Shown: in pieces, positions 1 to 11,759 of the stretch
Layout: every line of letters begins with the position of its first letter
Numbering within the stretch: position 1 is the stretch's first letter
Assembly: GCA_028023455.1 (NCBI GenBank)
Contig: JAQFVV010012420.1
Coordinates: 6,455,176 to 6,519,175 of the forward strand
DNA: 64,000 nucleotides
Direction of reading: 5' to 3'
DNA from: Epiperipatus broadwayi
Lineage: Eukaryota; Onychophora; Udeonychophora; Euonychophora; Peripatidae
Made by a program: the position numbers and the translations under genes
The notes under the pieces: generated by a model
Seen by the model: the letters and a program-made list of their open reading frames with translations, nothing else
What the model was told of the DNA's origin: nothing
The model's database searches: none

Positions 1-175
1 TTCCAGTAATGGTAATTGGACTTAAAGACTTCCAACAGTGGTGGTTAAACTGCTGATTAATAACAACATTGTCCCCACAAGAAACAATTTAGGTTAAATA
101 AACCTACAGTTTCATGACCAGCTATCAGCACAGCCTTACCAGATCAAAATAAGTGGCATGCCAATAGTGGTGTAG

Positions 176-385
176 CATGAAACAGCTGCAATAATCTATA
201 GCTCCAAAATCATAGATCAGCAAAACCTCATCAGGAAAAAGCAATTGTATTCTAACAGTGATAAATCATCAGCCAGTTATAATGAACCCTTAACTCCAAC
301 TTCAAATAATGACAACTGTGAACCTACTGAGAACAACACCAAGCCAGAAAAAGTAACAAAGAAGATGTGTTCCAACACACCTGCA
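176..385 (+). other. Coding-like island, Ser/Asn/Thr-rich, unidentified
   Basis: This stretch is open for 70 codons between a TAG at 173-175 and a TGA at 386-388. Its composition is Ser, Asn, Thr, Glu and Lys rich, like a disordered linker, and more complex than the AT-rich sequence around it. The same frame looks protein-like upstream of the TAG as well, from about 117. There is no convincing ATG, so it would have to be an exon or a pseudogene piece. A chance open frame cannot be excluded. I do not recognise a family. Confidence 0.2.
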
Positions 386-388
386 TGA

Positions 389-502
389 CTATATTCTCCA
401 GACTAATTTTAGCCAGGGAGAGGGAATGTCATATCTCATTTTGCCTTCAAATATTGGACTTGTCCAGATTCCTTTCATATTGTGACCAGATTTAGCATTC
501 AT
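389..502 (-). other. Coding-like island, unidentified, minus strand
   Basis: A minus-strand frame of 37 codons runs from an ATG at 502 to a TAG at 389-391. It reads like ordinary globular protein, with Trp, Gly, Pro and charged residues, including the string YDIPSPWLKLVW. A possible splice acceptor (TTAG) lies just upstream. It lies next to, and in the opposite direction from, the plus-strand island at 176-385, so at most one of the two may be real. I do not recognise a family. Confidence 0.2.
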
Positions 503-533
503 TGCCACTAACTAATGCATATATATATATATA

Positions 534-720
534 GGTAAAATTAATAGTTTTTGGGCTGAACCATATATTATTTTCCATTTCATACCGATATTTCGACGGA
601 CTAGCATCTGCCATGATCATGGTTAAAGTTAACCTTGATAATGGTGAATGCTAGTCCGTCAAAATATCTGTATGAAATGAAAAATAATACATGGTCCAGC
701 CCAAAAACTATTAATTTACC
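534..720. mobile_element. Foldback MITE with TA target duplication
   Basis: Two arms of about 73 bases (534-607 and 648-720) are near-perfect inverted repeats around a 40-base centre. The terminal bases GGTAAA and TTTACC are flanked by TA on both sides (532-533 and 721-722). Short, palindromic and non-coding with a TA duplication fits a Tc1/mariner-type MITE. The arms differ at only a few positions. Confidence 0.75.
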
Positions 721-765
721 TACATCATACAACTGTGAAAACATTAAATATAATATATATATATA

Positions 766-1867
766 CCTGGGTCTCATTTTATGCAATAGATAGGTTCCTC
801 AGAAAACACGCACAAACGAAATCGTGCAAAAATAGATGTAACTTACCTTGAAAAAGGGGGGATACAGACTGTGATTTTTCAAAAATCGCGTAAAAGAAAA
901 GTACCAACGTAAAATTACTTTAAAATTTGCGCAAAAAAAATAAGGAAATAAAATATGACTAATAAAAAATTTCAAATTTGAAAAAAATTGATACAAGACA
1001 AACTTTTTTTAACTATAATATTTAATTTTATTCAAAACAATATATTTTTATGCATAATTTACAGTAATTTACATTTTTTATACACATTTTAATTATTATC
1101 GCCATTTGCTGATAAACAGGTTCGTTTGCAAACTGGTAAACAATCAGATTCTTCACAAGAAAAAATACAACTAGCGCTAATGTCACTCTTATGTTGTGTT
1201 AATGGTTTTCTGGTGACAATGTAATTAGTAATTAATCTTTGAGATGATGATTTTATTAATTGTTTATGAAACTAACAACTAAAAATTAAATTCTTATTTT
1301 TATCTTTAATTTTTTAATTTTCAATTCCATTTAAAAATCAAATTTCACATCACATTAATTTCAGGTCGCCTTAAGTAATTTTTAAATTGTTAATTACAAT
1401 TAAAAATCAGATTTTAATTTTTAATTGTCAAATTTAATTGTGCCCACTGCTACTACTCACCTTTTAAAAATAAACTTGTGGACACTAAATGATTGATAAT
1501 TGATTACATTCTTTTTTAAAAAGCAAAAACAGAATGTGATTTAAAATGCAAAATTAACATGCACAATGTTTGAACAAATTTACATTATAATCTTGTAAAA
1601 TTTAATGTGTGTATACATAAAATGTGGAAATCATGATTTTAATTTCATTATTGCATAAAATCTTACTATTATAAAGCACTGAAAATATTGAAATTACTAA
1701 GATGAAAGTCGAATTCCAATAATGTGCTATTACTTTCAATATAATGTAAGTGTGCAAAATTTATTATTTAAAGTAATAGTGCATTATCGGAGTTCTACAT
1801 CCAGTGAAACATGAATCGCATAACTTCAAAATCACGTTAAATAAGTCCACGTAAAAAGAGACCCAGG
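766..1867. mobile_element. 1.1-kb non-autonomous DNA transposon, TIR CCTGGGTCTC, TA target
   Basis: The terminal inverted repeat CCTGGGTCTC at 766 is matched by GAGACCCAGG ending at 1867, and TA flanks both ends (764-765, 1868-1869). No open frame of meaningful length lies inside. A second, internal inverted repeat of about 27 bases occurs near the right end (about 1709-1736 against 1770-1797). The element inserted into an (AT)n tract. It is most likely a non-autonomous Tc1/mariner-type element. Confidence 0.7.
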
Positions 1868-2107
1868 TATATATATATATATAAAGATAATGCCAAGCCA
1901 ATGGCAAAAGCATGCCAATATGCAAACTGAATCAAAATGTTTCCATTAAGGTTGGGATATGACAATAAATAGTCAGCCTTTTTGAAGGTAAGGCAGAAAA
2001 TGACTGCCAATTATGAAAGATGGTATGCATTCTCCAGAGAACGACTGTTAAATCTGAATAATAGTAATCTAGTTCTCCATGTACAGTTGAAGGAAACTCC
2101 TGCTTAC

Positions 2108-2374
2108 CTGAAGTGATTGTTCTGTAGACTATAGCTATTTAAGTTAATGGTTAATGCAGCAAGGCAAGCTTCCAGAACCAAAGCTGACTCAAGACAAGCA
2201 GTAAATTCAGATGTTAGAGTCACTGTACTTACTCTCAATGCAGGCTTTCAAGTACAGCTGGAAGTGGGTAGAGAAATCTATAAGGGCACATATAATTCCT
2301 TCTTCAACAGCTTCCATTAAACCTAGTAACTGTACACCACTAGATAGTAGTAGGCAGGGTATATCCAGTATTAC
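2108..2374 (-). CDS. Possible coding exon or pseudogene fragment of an unidentified protein
   Basis: On the minus strand two adjoining frames read like a helical, globular protein. Frame A (2374 to 2234, 47 codons) contains VQLLGLMEAVEEGII and STHFQLYLKACIE. Frame B (2232 to 2108) contains FTACLESALVLEACLAALT. They differ by one base at 2233, which is either a one-base insertion or a sign that only one block is exonic. Consensus-like donors follow each block (GTAAGT after frame A, GTAAGC at 2107-2102). A TTGCAG acceptor sits at 2386-2381, but the frame has a TAA directly after it. I cannot name the family. It may be an exon of a host gene with transposons in its introns, or an old retrocopy. 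The single-base shift favours decay. Confidence 0.35.
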
Positions 2375-2389
2375 TTAAATCTGCAAATA

Positions 2390-4341
2390 GTGTAAACAAA
2401 TTAAAAATCAAGTGTATATTTGTATCTATATATTACTAATAAATATGTTATTAAAAACATGTATACTCATTTGTGTTTATATGAGTAATCCAGACTAAAC
2501 ACAGCACTTCTTAAAGAATTTAATTTTTGAATTACTTTTTAAAAGTAAAAAAATATGGACAAAATATTAGTTTAAATCTCATAAAACATGATATATTTTC
2601 CCAAATAAAGTGGAGAGCTATCAATTGTCAGTTTAAACAATTTTTAAAGGCTATATACATATAATAAACTCTGGTAGGAACATCCCAAATGGCACAAACT
2701 ATATACATATGTATACATTTTTATAAGTATAGTAATAGTGAGAATGTTACTCTACACATTTAGGTTGCTACTTATATAAAAGATTAAAATAATAAGACTT
2801 AGTTCATCTACTTTCTTAATATACATTAATATGATTGTTAACTAAATAATTATTGATAATCAGATAGAAAAAAAATTATTTATGTTGTCATATTTTCTCC
2901 TTAAATTTTTATGAGTGTTGACTTTGGAAAAACATCAATGTTTCCATTTTTTTAAATGTTTACTTCAATTATGTTTTTTTAATAAAAAAAATACTCTACA
3001 TCAAATCTTTATATTTTAGATAAACTTCCCTTTAAGTGCATATGTAAATAATTATATTAATCTTAAAAATAAAATGTCAACTTTGCAAATCAAAAACAGC
3101 AATAATGTTATTAATGTAAAATAAATTATAATAGCCTTCCATAAAAAATACACTCAATGAAAAAAAATCTATTTTTAATGAATTTGTTATGTCTTAGTCA
3201 AATTTCATTAAATGTATATGTGAAAAGTATTTCTTAGTGTTGAAAGCACATTAAGATTATTTTTAATATTTTTTTCAATGTATGAAATGATTTTATTCCA
3301 TTTAATTTTAAAAAATAATATTGAAAACAATATTAATAGTTATTGACAAAACTCATTTCTTGTCTGACTTCATACATTTTTGACAAATTAATTTTCTTTT
3401 AAAATTCAGATAAATTTAAACAAACACTAGATGGAATTATCATAATTATTAAAAAATAAATATTTAATTATTTTATATAAAAACTCATAAAGTAAAAAAA
3501 AAACTTTTTTTTCTGTTAACATTGGGAGAAAAAGTTGTACAAGCACAAAAGCATATTTTCTCTTAAGAAGGACTATATTTTTTCACATGAAAACTTTTCA
3601 TTTGTTCCTTTTGTATATTGATTGCTGATAACACATAGGCACAATACTTATAACTAAAATAATAACTGCTAAAATATTCTCACTATGAAACTCACTAAAA
3701 AAAAATATTCATTGAAATATTTTACTGTTAGTAATCTAAATGGATTTTGACTATTAAATTCTCTTACTAGAGATTATAGTACCAGCAGGTCACTTGCTTA
3801 ATCCTATATTTAAAGATTAAAATTATTTTCCTTTACATTTTAGTCCAATCTCAACATAGAACCACAACATCAAAATAGATGTATAGATAATTTACTTACA
3901 TAAATTAAAAAAAAAAAACAAGAATATTTTCTAGCAATATTTTTTTCTCTTTTGTATGTTATTATATTGAAATGTTATTTGTAGAATAATATTTGATAAT
4001 TATAATAAATGATATGAAGTTTTACAAAGGTTAGTCGTAAAAAAAAATATTTTTCTTTCTTGGCAAAAAAAAAAGTTTCTTCAGAAGAATCAAAAACTAT
4101 CATTTGGTTGAATGTAAATGTTCAGAATGTTTTTAGTCATCTTACAAAGATTCATTACTAAGTAGGATACCATATGGTCTAGTGCTAGATTGAAATTTTT
4201 AATCAAATATAAATTTTAAAAAAATATATAATTAAAGTATTTTTTTTCTATTAGCAATATATTTTTATCTAATATTTTTTTATAGTTAACATTAATGAAA
4301 TATCATTAATTCCTATGAAATGTTAACAAAGCATATATTTT
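2390..4341. other. AT-rich DNA without recognisable genes
   Basis: Very AT-rich sequence with many A and T runs. I found no coding frame, RNA gene or clear repeat boundary. Confidence 0.6.
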
Positions 4342-4356
4342 TTAATTCATGTTTTT

Positions 4357-4956
4357 AATTATAAATTTTATTAAACGCACATTATTATATTAAGTAATAT
4401 TTACTAAGGCTGTAACCTTATGAATAAGTGTCTGAAACACTCTTAGATCTAACCACTTCAGCTTCACCTATTCATATATCAAAGTATGTTGAAGTAAAGA
4501 AGGGTTTCCCTCTTTTCTTCTGAGCATAAGCTTGTGGCTAAGACATGTAGAGGTCCCTACCTTCGAATTTTTTAGATGCTTATTCATAAGGTTACAGCCT
4601 TAGTAAATATTACTTAATATAATAATGTGCGTTTAATAAAATTTATAATTACAAATTTAAATTATCATAATAGATTTCTTACTATATGATCTTTCCTTTG
4701 ACTCATTGTAAATCGTAAGATTTTGCGAGTAATAATGTATAATAAGAATTGTGGACTTAATTAGTGAAGTATTGAATAGCTTCACACTCTTAGATCTAAC
4801 CACTTCAGCTTCACCTATTCATATATAAAAGTAGGTTGAAGTAAAGAAGGGTTTCCCTCTTTTCTTCTGAGCGTAAGCTTGTGGCTAAGACCTGTAGAGG
4901 TCCCTACCTTTGAATTTTTCAGACGCTTATTCATAAGGTTACAGCCTTAGTAAATA
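4357..4956. mobile_element. Composite foldback repeat (family A) with 15-bp target duplication
   Basis: The insert is bounded by the 15-base direct repeat TTAATTCATGTTTTT (4342-4356 and 4957-4971). Inside, a left arm (to about 4423) is the reverse complement of 4578-4655. A unit of about 175 bases, 4436-4615, is repeated almost identically at 4785-4956. The hallmark is TACTAAGGCTGTAACCTTA and its complement. The same hallmark recurs at 60302-60502 and about 61135-61200, and more distantly at 62.5-62.8 kb. The long target duplication suggests target-primed reverse transcription, as in LINE or Penelope mobilisation, not cut-and-paste transposition. Confidence 0.65.
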
Positions 4957-4971
4957 TTAATTCATGTTTTT

Positions 4972-6276
4972 GTATATTTTTATAACTTAGAATGAATTAT
5001 ATATTTTTAGCAGTATTTAATAAGTTATTTGAAGATCAAATATATATAAGTGTAATATTATGATTATCAAGAATAGTTCTTGACAAATAATAGCTAGATA
5101 ATTTGAAATGTAGTGGAATATAAATATCATCCTTTATTTTAGTATGATGTTTTTAAAAGAGCTCCCATTTACATTTATATTATTCTATGACATTTAGCTG
5201 TTATTACTTCTGGTAATCATACAAATGGCATTTTTTTAGAATAATTATCATCAGTTTGGTTTTTCAGGATTCTCAAAGAAAGATTAATTGTAACAATGAT
5301 GGTACCAAATAAATGATCACTCTCTTTTTCCTTTCCATTGATCTTTCCCTTATTACAAATGTTTAATCAAATACATCATCTTATGATATGATCAAAATAG
5401 AACAATTTCAATCTAAATTTATGCTTCAAGTGAAATATATTCTAATTTGGTTAATAATCCTTTTAATCATTTTCTTTGCGGTTCAGGGAATTCTCAATAG
5501 CTTTTTTTAAAAATACAATTCAAAAGCATCAATATTTTCTTCTTCCAGTGATCAACATTTACATTCATAGAAAGCCTCTGTAATAATTTTGTCCTTCATT
5601 TTCAAATCTCTAAAAAATCCCATTTTTAGTTTTTTTTTTTTTGCAATTCTGGACAATGTTAACTAATGAAAAATCCCTTCATTTTTTTTTTTTCATAGCT
5701 TTAATTTTATCTTTTCACATTATTCTTTCAATGTTCAGAATAAAATGTATAGGTCTTCCATAATTTCAAATATATATATAAGTAATGGTCAGCATATCTA
5801 AGTTTGCTGATATTTTTTCCTACAAACCTATTATAAATAGATATATTATTCATATTTCTATAATTACAATTAATTATTAAATATCTTTTAAAAGAATTCA
5901 ATGTTTATTTTAAATTTTCAAATATATTGTAATACTAGTAAAAAGTACATATTAGTATAAAACATAATGTTATGAATGATACTATTCTCTGCTATTTTTC
6001 AAGAATTTATGGCCTCATCAGTGACAATACTAGAAAGATATGTGAAACAGGGTCCTTTTACATTTGTGAATATTACATTTAAAGTAATGCTCTAATGAAA
6101 TAGGCTATACTGCTGAAGGCCACATTCAATAGAAATTTCATATACATATTTATGAGGAAACTCTTGATTTCTCCATTTTTTTGAAGGCAATAATACTGAA
6201 GGTTTCCAAACATTATTAATTATTGCACTAGATTCATGTATAAGATTATCTGCTATAATACTTATGTGTATGGTAT
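4972..6276. other. AT-rich DNA without recognisable genes
   Basis: A/T-rich non-coding sequence with homopolymer runs and a short TA microsatellite near 5770. Nothing else stands out. Confidence 0.6.
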
Positions 6277-6411
6277 TAAACAAAGGCAAAACTCTCCATA
6301 CAGTAGTGCCACCCTGTGCTAACCAGAGTAATCAATAGATGCCAGAAAGCTATTGATTACTCTGGTTAGCACAGGGTGGCACTACTGTATGGAGAGTTTT
6401 GCCTTTGTTTA
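6277..6411. repeat. Perfect 62-bp inverted repeat, TA-ended foldback MITE
   Basis: The arms 6277-6338 and 6350-6411 are exact reverse complements over 62 bases, separated by 11 bases. The outermost bases read TA at each end, fitting a TA target duplication. The element is more G/C-rich than its surroundings. A transcript would form a long hairpin. Arm identity implies either youth or gene conversion between arms. Confidence 0.85.
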
Positions 6412-7618
6412 CAACAATTATGTGCTAGTATGAGATGGTGATCATGTGATGTATGGTATTACTGACACTTTAATGTATTCGATAGGTTTAAATAAAACTG
6501 GAATTTTTCTAGAGTTTTAACAATGAATTCTAGATGATGGACATAGTCCAACATACACTGTCCAACATAAAATTACAAATTATTCATAAGCCTCAAAATA
6601 GATGTGGTAGAGTAAAAGTTTTAAGTATATATATAATATCAATTATTTTAATTAAGATACATATATATAAACTATAAAATATTCATTTTATTTTTGGATA
6701 AATTTTTTTATTTATTTTGATTATTAATACCCTATGTCTACTTGCTTAAATATTTATCCATTAAAAAAAATCGAAGTTTCGTCTTATTAAATATGAACAT
6801 TAAAAAGTATGCCCATTTATTATAGTTTATTGATTGAAAACAAATGGCGAGATGAAATTTCAAAATTTAGTTTTTATTGCTTTTAAAACTAGACAGAATA
6901 AAAGCAATTATTTAACTAAATTTATTGATTACGCTACAACATTAAACTAAAACTTATTACAAAATATATGCATTCGTTTTCAAAGAAGATTTTGTTTACA
7001 ATTAAATGTTTATGCTTGCTTTATATAAATATCAGTATTTTCATGATAGCATGATATGTGTGTATCTACTACATATTAATGCCTAGACAGTTTGAATGCA
7101 ATTAGTTCTGATATATATATATATATGATATTCATTGTAAAGCATCATAATAAACTATAAATTAAAATTATTTATTGGTTTATTGTAAAGATGACAATTA
7201 TTATTTTAAGATGTACATCTTATAAGAATGAGCCCCATAATTCCAATATAATTGTTCTGTATATTATAACTTTTTGAAATTCTTGCCCCTGATATCAAAA
7301 TCACAGTAAAGGAATATAATATTGATTTTCAAGAAAATATGCTAAATTAAAATTTAGTAAGGGGTTATACACTGTAAAAACATAATTTTTTTTAAAATAT
7401 GTGAATGAATGATTTAAAGTAAGATTAATAAACCAATCGTCACAATAATTTATGCTTAATATTAAAATAATAGAGTAGTTAATATAATTTTAGTTTAATT
7501 TTTGAATATGTGTGGGCACATGCATTTATTTTCTGTATTTAAAAAATCAAGTCATACAACATGTGATTTAATTTAATAAGCTTGTATTACAAATATAATA
7601 TAATGATCATGCCGAAAG
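6412..7618. other. AT-rich DNA without recognisable genes
   Basis: Non-coding A/T-rich sequence with short (AT)n tracts near 7110. I see no feature. Confidence 0.55.
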
Positions 7619-7874
7619 CTCTGAAGAAGTTTTTCCAATAAATGCTGCAAGAGAAAGCATTTAAAATCTCTATCTAGAATTACCCCTATCCCCAAACCTG
7701 TTTCGTGCTGCTGGCTGTCATCAGTGAGGCACTAAGATATTTAGACACTAGATCTAAAATACCAACTCAAGCACAGAATTTATCTAATACTTAACTATTA
7801 AGTAGAAAATCTAAAATTTTCAGAAATTTTAAATGCTTTCTCTTACATCATTTATTGGAAAAGCTTGTTTAGAG
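7619..7874. mobile_element. Inverted-repeat element containing a hammerhead-like core
   Basis: Arms of about 52 bases (7619-7671 and 7824-7874) are imperfect reverse complements sharing TTTTCCAATAAATG and AGAGAAAGCATTTAAAAT. The central part holds a minus-strand hammerhead-like motif, listed separately. I could not define a target-site duplication with confidence. Confidence 0.5.
7690..7729 (-). ncRNA. Hammerhead-ribozyme-like motif, weak stem II
   Basis: Read on the minus strand, CTGATGA (7724-7718) is followed 13 bases later by GAAAC (7704-7700). Then AGGUU leads to a possible GUU cleavage triplet before UGGGG (7694-7690). That UGGGG pairs with CCUCA (7729-7725) to form stem I. Stem III would be a single C-G pair. 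Stem II is poor, with only a GC/GC pair and a mismatch next to the core. Both conserved core boxes are intact. Confidence 0.35.
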
Positions 7875-8641
7875 TTATTAGCACATTCATTATTTTCTTT
7901 ATTTTATCTATTTTAAAATACAAAGGAGTACTATTCTAAAATATTTAATATAAAGTTTTTATTTTAATTTTAAAATAAAGAGATTGTTTATTATGAAGAT
8001 AAATAAATTAATTAATAAATAAAAGTCATTTATTTTATTATTTGTAATTTATATATTAAATATTTAATAATTTTTTTGTTTTAAAAATATTTGTTAAATA
8101 TTATCTGTAAATTTAAAAATATTTTGCAAATTCTTCAATAAAGAAATTTTTCAAGCATATATGTATATATTCTCATCTAAATAATCAAATACCAATGAGT
8201 TTAATAAAGTAAAATGAAAGTAATATCTTGATTTACATTGTCAAAAGGATAATAACATAACTTCTACTATTAATGGACACATATAAATAAGAGTGTTAGA
8301 TAAACCAGTCTTTCTTATCCTTTTACCTAGGTTTGCTTCTTAAGCATTACTAGACATTTATATGTATAAAATATAGCTATATTGGTTAGCTTTCATTTAA
8401 ATGCAAGGCTAGAAAATTTTTATGAAGCATTTATCTCAGGGACAAATTCCTTTTCTGGGATTGTCCAAAGAAATAAATAACATCAAAAGTCTGTGTTTAA
8501 TTCCCCTCTAATTATATCTAAATTTCAGTATACACATTACACTTGTATTCAAATGTTAATCTCATACTGTATAACTTGCTTACTAAAAGAAGAAAATAAA
8601 ATACTAGTTTTTTACTTCACCTTTGATTAGTAAATAGTTTA

Positions 8642-9072
8642 GATTGCGCTTTACATAAAAAAGTGAAGCTTGTCTCAATCTTATTACAAGTTATATGGCT
8701 TAGTGCTTTCAGAGACCTTATGTCTCCATAATCATAGCCTACTTTTAACTGAAGTTTAGTTTTGGTTTATGTAAAATTTTATGCAAATTTTATAATGACC
8801 ATTTTTTGGAGATTGCAATGATATAAAATGAAAAATTAAAGAGGCGTGCTTTATTGCAAATGACAATTGTGCAATAAACTGGAAAGAATCATGCTTTGCA
8901 ATCTCCAAAAAATGGTCGTTATAAAATTTGCATAAAATTTTACATAAACCAAAACTAAATTTCAGTTAAAAGTAGGCTATGATTCAGGAGACATAAGGTC
9001 TCTGAAAGCGCTAAGTCATATAACTTGTAATAAGATTGAGACTAGCTTCACTTTTTTGCGTAAAGTGCAATC
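8642..9072. mobile_element. 431-bp foldback MITE with about 175-base arms
   Basis: Arms 8642-8818 and 8900-9072 are long near-identical inverted repeats with a spacer of about 80 bases. The termini GATTGC and GCAATC are flanked by TA (8640-8641, 9073-9074). No coding capacity. It is best explained as a Tc1/mariner-type foldback MITE. Confidence 0.75.
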
Positions 9073-9074
9073 TA

Positions 9075-11497
9075 AAATATATAAAAGAAGAAAAGTTTAT
9101 TTTCGATATAACCTATTGTGCAAACACCTGCACAAAAGATTTATTTTAAAGAAAAAGTTATTGTGACATCATTTGTAATGCTGAGGGAATAGGATAGTAC
9201 TCACATTATCATAAAATCTCTAAATAGATATAAGCATCAAACGCTTATCTTCATGGAAAGACAATGACTTTTAAAAAACTTTAGTAATATATATATATAT
9301 TCTATAATATATATATATTCAATACAAGTGAAATCCTCTTAATAACAGTTGCTAAAAACTGAAGAAACTAAAAACATGGACATGCAAGTATTTTGCTATT
9401 AAATTTGTAATTATATTTAATATTATTTATGTGTGTGAATATTTGTTATTAAAGTGAGATTGTTTGTTAAAATTTTACAGTTAAGATTAATGTTATGATT
9501 ATTTTATATAACATCATGTTTTATTGATCTTTGTTATGAGTTCCAGTCCATATTGCATTGAGAGGACAATAAATATTTTAATGATAGAATTTAAAGAGCA
9601 GTGTAAAGATAAATATTTAATATATTTGATTATTTTATATTGGTACAACCTAACATTCCAACTGGGTCCTGAGAAAATTATTTATTTGTTTTATTTATTA
9701 TTATTCTGTTACAAGTGAATCATCTGATAATTCATTGATTTATTTAATATATATATATTATGTTACAATTGAGCACGCGATGTCATGGGTCATTTGGTTT
9801 GTTTGTTTATTATTTTGTATATTTAATTATATTGTTACAATATATATATATGCTATAGTACATTCATTTTTGGTTTAAAAATGGCTTTTACAGAAATGAG
9901 AATAATATTGTAAAATGCAGTAATTTAAAATATTTCAGTACATGTCATAAAAGTTGATCGCAAATGCCAAATCAGATATTTATAATAGATTAAATACTAT
10001 AACTATTCTTTTATATGTTTAAGTATGCAAATTTCTTCTATGTGTTTTTATTTTATATTCAACAATTTCTTCTAATATATTATTCATAATTTTTTTGCCT
10101 TCACTTTTTGCTAAAATGCCCAATTCTTTTCTCTTTCTAATCAATTTTTCAATAAATATTTTTTGGCTTACACTTATCAATATTTATACATTTATAATTT
10201 CATTTTGCATCTTATGTTTTTTATCCTTATTCAAATTCACATCTCAAAAATCTTCAATATTTTCTTTTAATATTCCATTATATTCTAAACAAACATTTTA
10301 AAAATATACATATAATTTTACCAAATCACAAAAACATTTCCTACACTTATTGCAAATGATTCAATTTTATATTTCTCATACTCTTTTTTAATCATAATTT
10401 CATCATCACTTATTTGACTTCTCGTATATTTAATATGTTAACCTGTTCTATAATTTTATGTTCAGTATTATTTTTAATACTTTTTATTACTTATTTTCAT
10501 GATATTAAACTTGTTACTTTAATTTTTATTCCCAACACCTACATTCGTTTTATCACCCCATATTATTTTTTTAAGTTAATCCTTTTGTCTGTAAATATTA
10601 CCATGACTCAGCATTATGTCCAATGTTAACACTCTGTTCTCAATACAACAATCATTTAACAACTTATAAAAATATATATTAAATAAAACAGCAAAATTGC
10701 ATTTTGTTATAATTATTTTGAATAAGATTAATATCTTTAACAAATATTTTATGAGTCACTATAAATTTTTAAGTAAATCATATTCCTTTCCAATCTATAC
10801 ATTACATTTTCAAAATATTCAATAACACTATTTAAAAACTATTTGTAAAAATAAACTTTATTTTTACAAAAAACTATTTTTTAAACCACAAATGCAAAAA
10901 TATTAATCTTTTTTTTTCTTTTTTACCCTCCATTTTTTTTTATTATTATTATTATTTTTTTTTTTAAAAAAATAAGAATTACAATTTTGTTCTCCTATCT
11001 TTTCAAAATCAAAGCTGATCAGATGCTTAACACTTCTAATTTTTTAAAAATACTCTTACTCATATTCTCAACAACATCAGAGTCAATCCAAATTAATAAA
11101 ATGGTTTTATGATTTTGTCTTGTATTAAACTGAATTTTTGTTAAATCATGATTATTGAAGACAATTTAAAGTTACTCATATGCATCATACATTCAATTTT
11201 TTTGCTTTATAGCTTTTTAATAATTGAATTAGTCCCACTGCAAGTTTTATCCCATTTAGTTTAGATCAGTGATAGAATGGAGAGACTTCTATAGTTTGAA
11301 GTCTATGAATAGAAACTCAGTTAATACCATCATTGTTTGAACTTCATGTAATTACCCATCCTGTACAGTTGGTAGAATGCCTGACTTAGGATTAGGAGGT
11401 CCCAGAATCAATTCTGATGCTCATAGGTCTGACACTGAAATTACTTATGAATTGCAGAGGAATAAACTCATTAGTATTTTTATATGAATTACTCAAC
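9075..11497. other. AT-rich DNA with microsatellites, no recognisable genes
   Basis: (AT)n tracts occur near 9285-9320, 9750 and 9840. The open frames here are short, T-rich and low-complexity, and none resembles a known family. Confidence 0.55.
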
Positions 11498-11505
11498 AAT
11501 AAATT

Positions 11506-11619
11506 TTTCTTATTTTTATTTTTTCATGTGTCAAAGCATCAGCCGGGAAGTGAACCCACTACCCCAGGACAACTGCTTGTAAGGTGACTGTGGTGACCAC
11601 TCAACCACCAACACTTGAC
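11506..11619 (-). mobile_element. tRNA-derived SINE
   Basis: On the minus strand it begins GTCAAGTGTTGGTGG and has an A-box-like GGTTGAGTGGTCA and a B-box-like GGGTTCACTTCCC. It ends TTTGACACATGAAAAAA. The short direct repeat AATAAATT flanks it (11498-11505 and 11620-11627). The same family is at 39.3, 53.5 and 56.5 kb. The tRNA cloverleaf is broken, so it is not a tRNA gene. Confidence 0.7.
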
Positions 11620-11759
11620 AATAAATTATTTGATTATTACTTATTGCATTTTTAAAATTTTAAACATTTATACCTTTTTATTCATTACTAAAAAATGTAA
11701 TTGAATCTTATTTGGCTTTCTTTCCAATTGCCATACAAAAAGGATTAATATGTAAAGAA

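Noticed and set aside
4436-4956. Hammerhead in the family-A repeat
   Set aside because: A CAGAAGA ... GGAAAC string exists on the minus strand, but it lacks CTGA and stems I and III do not form.
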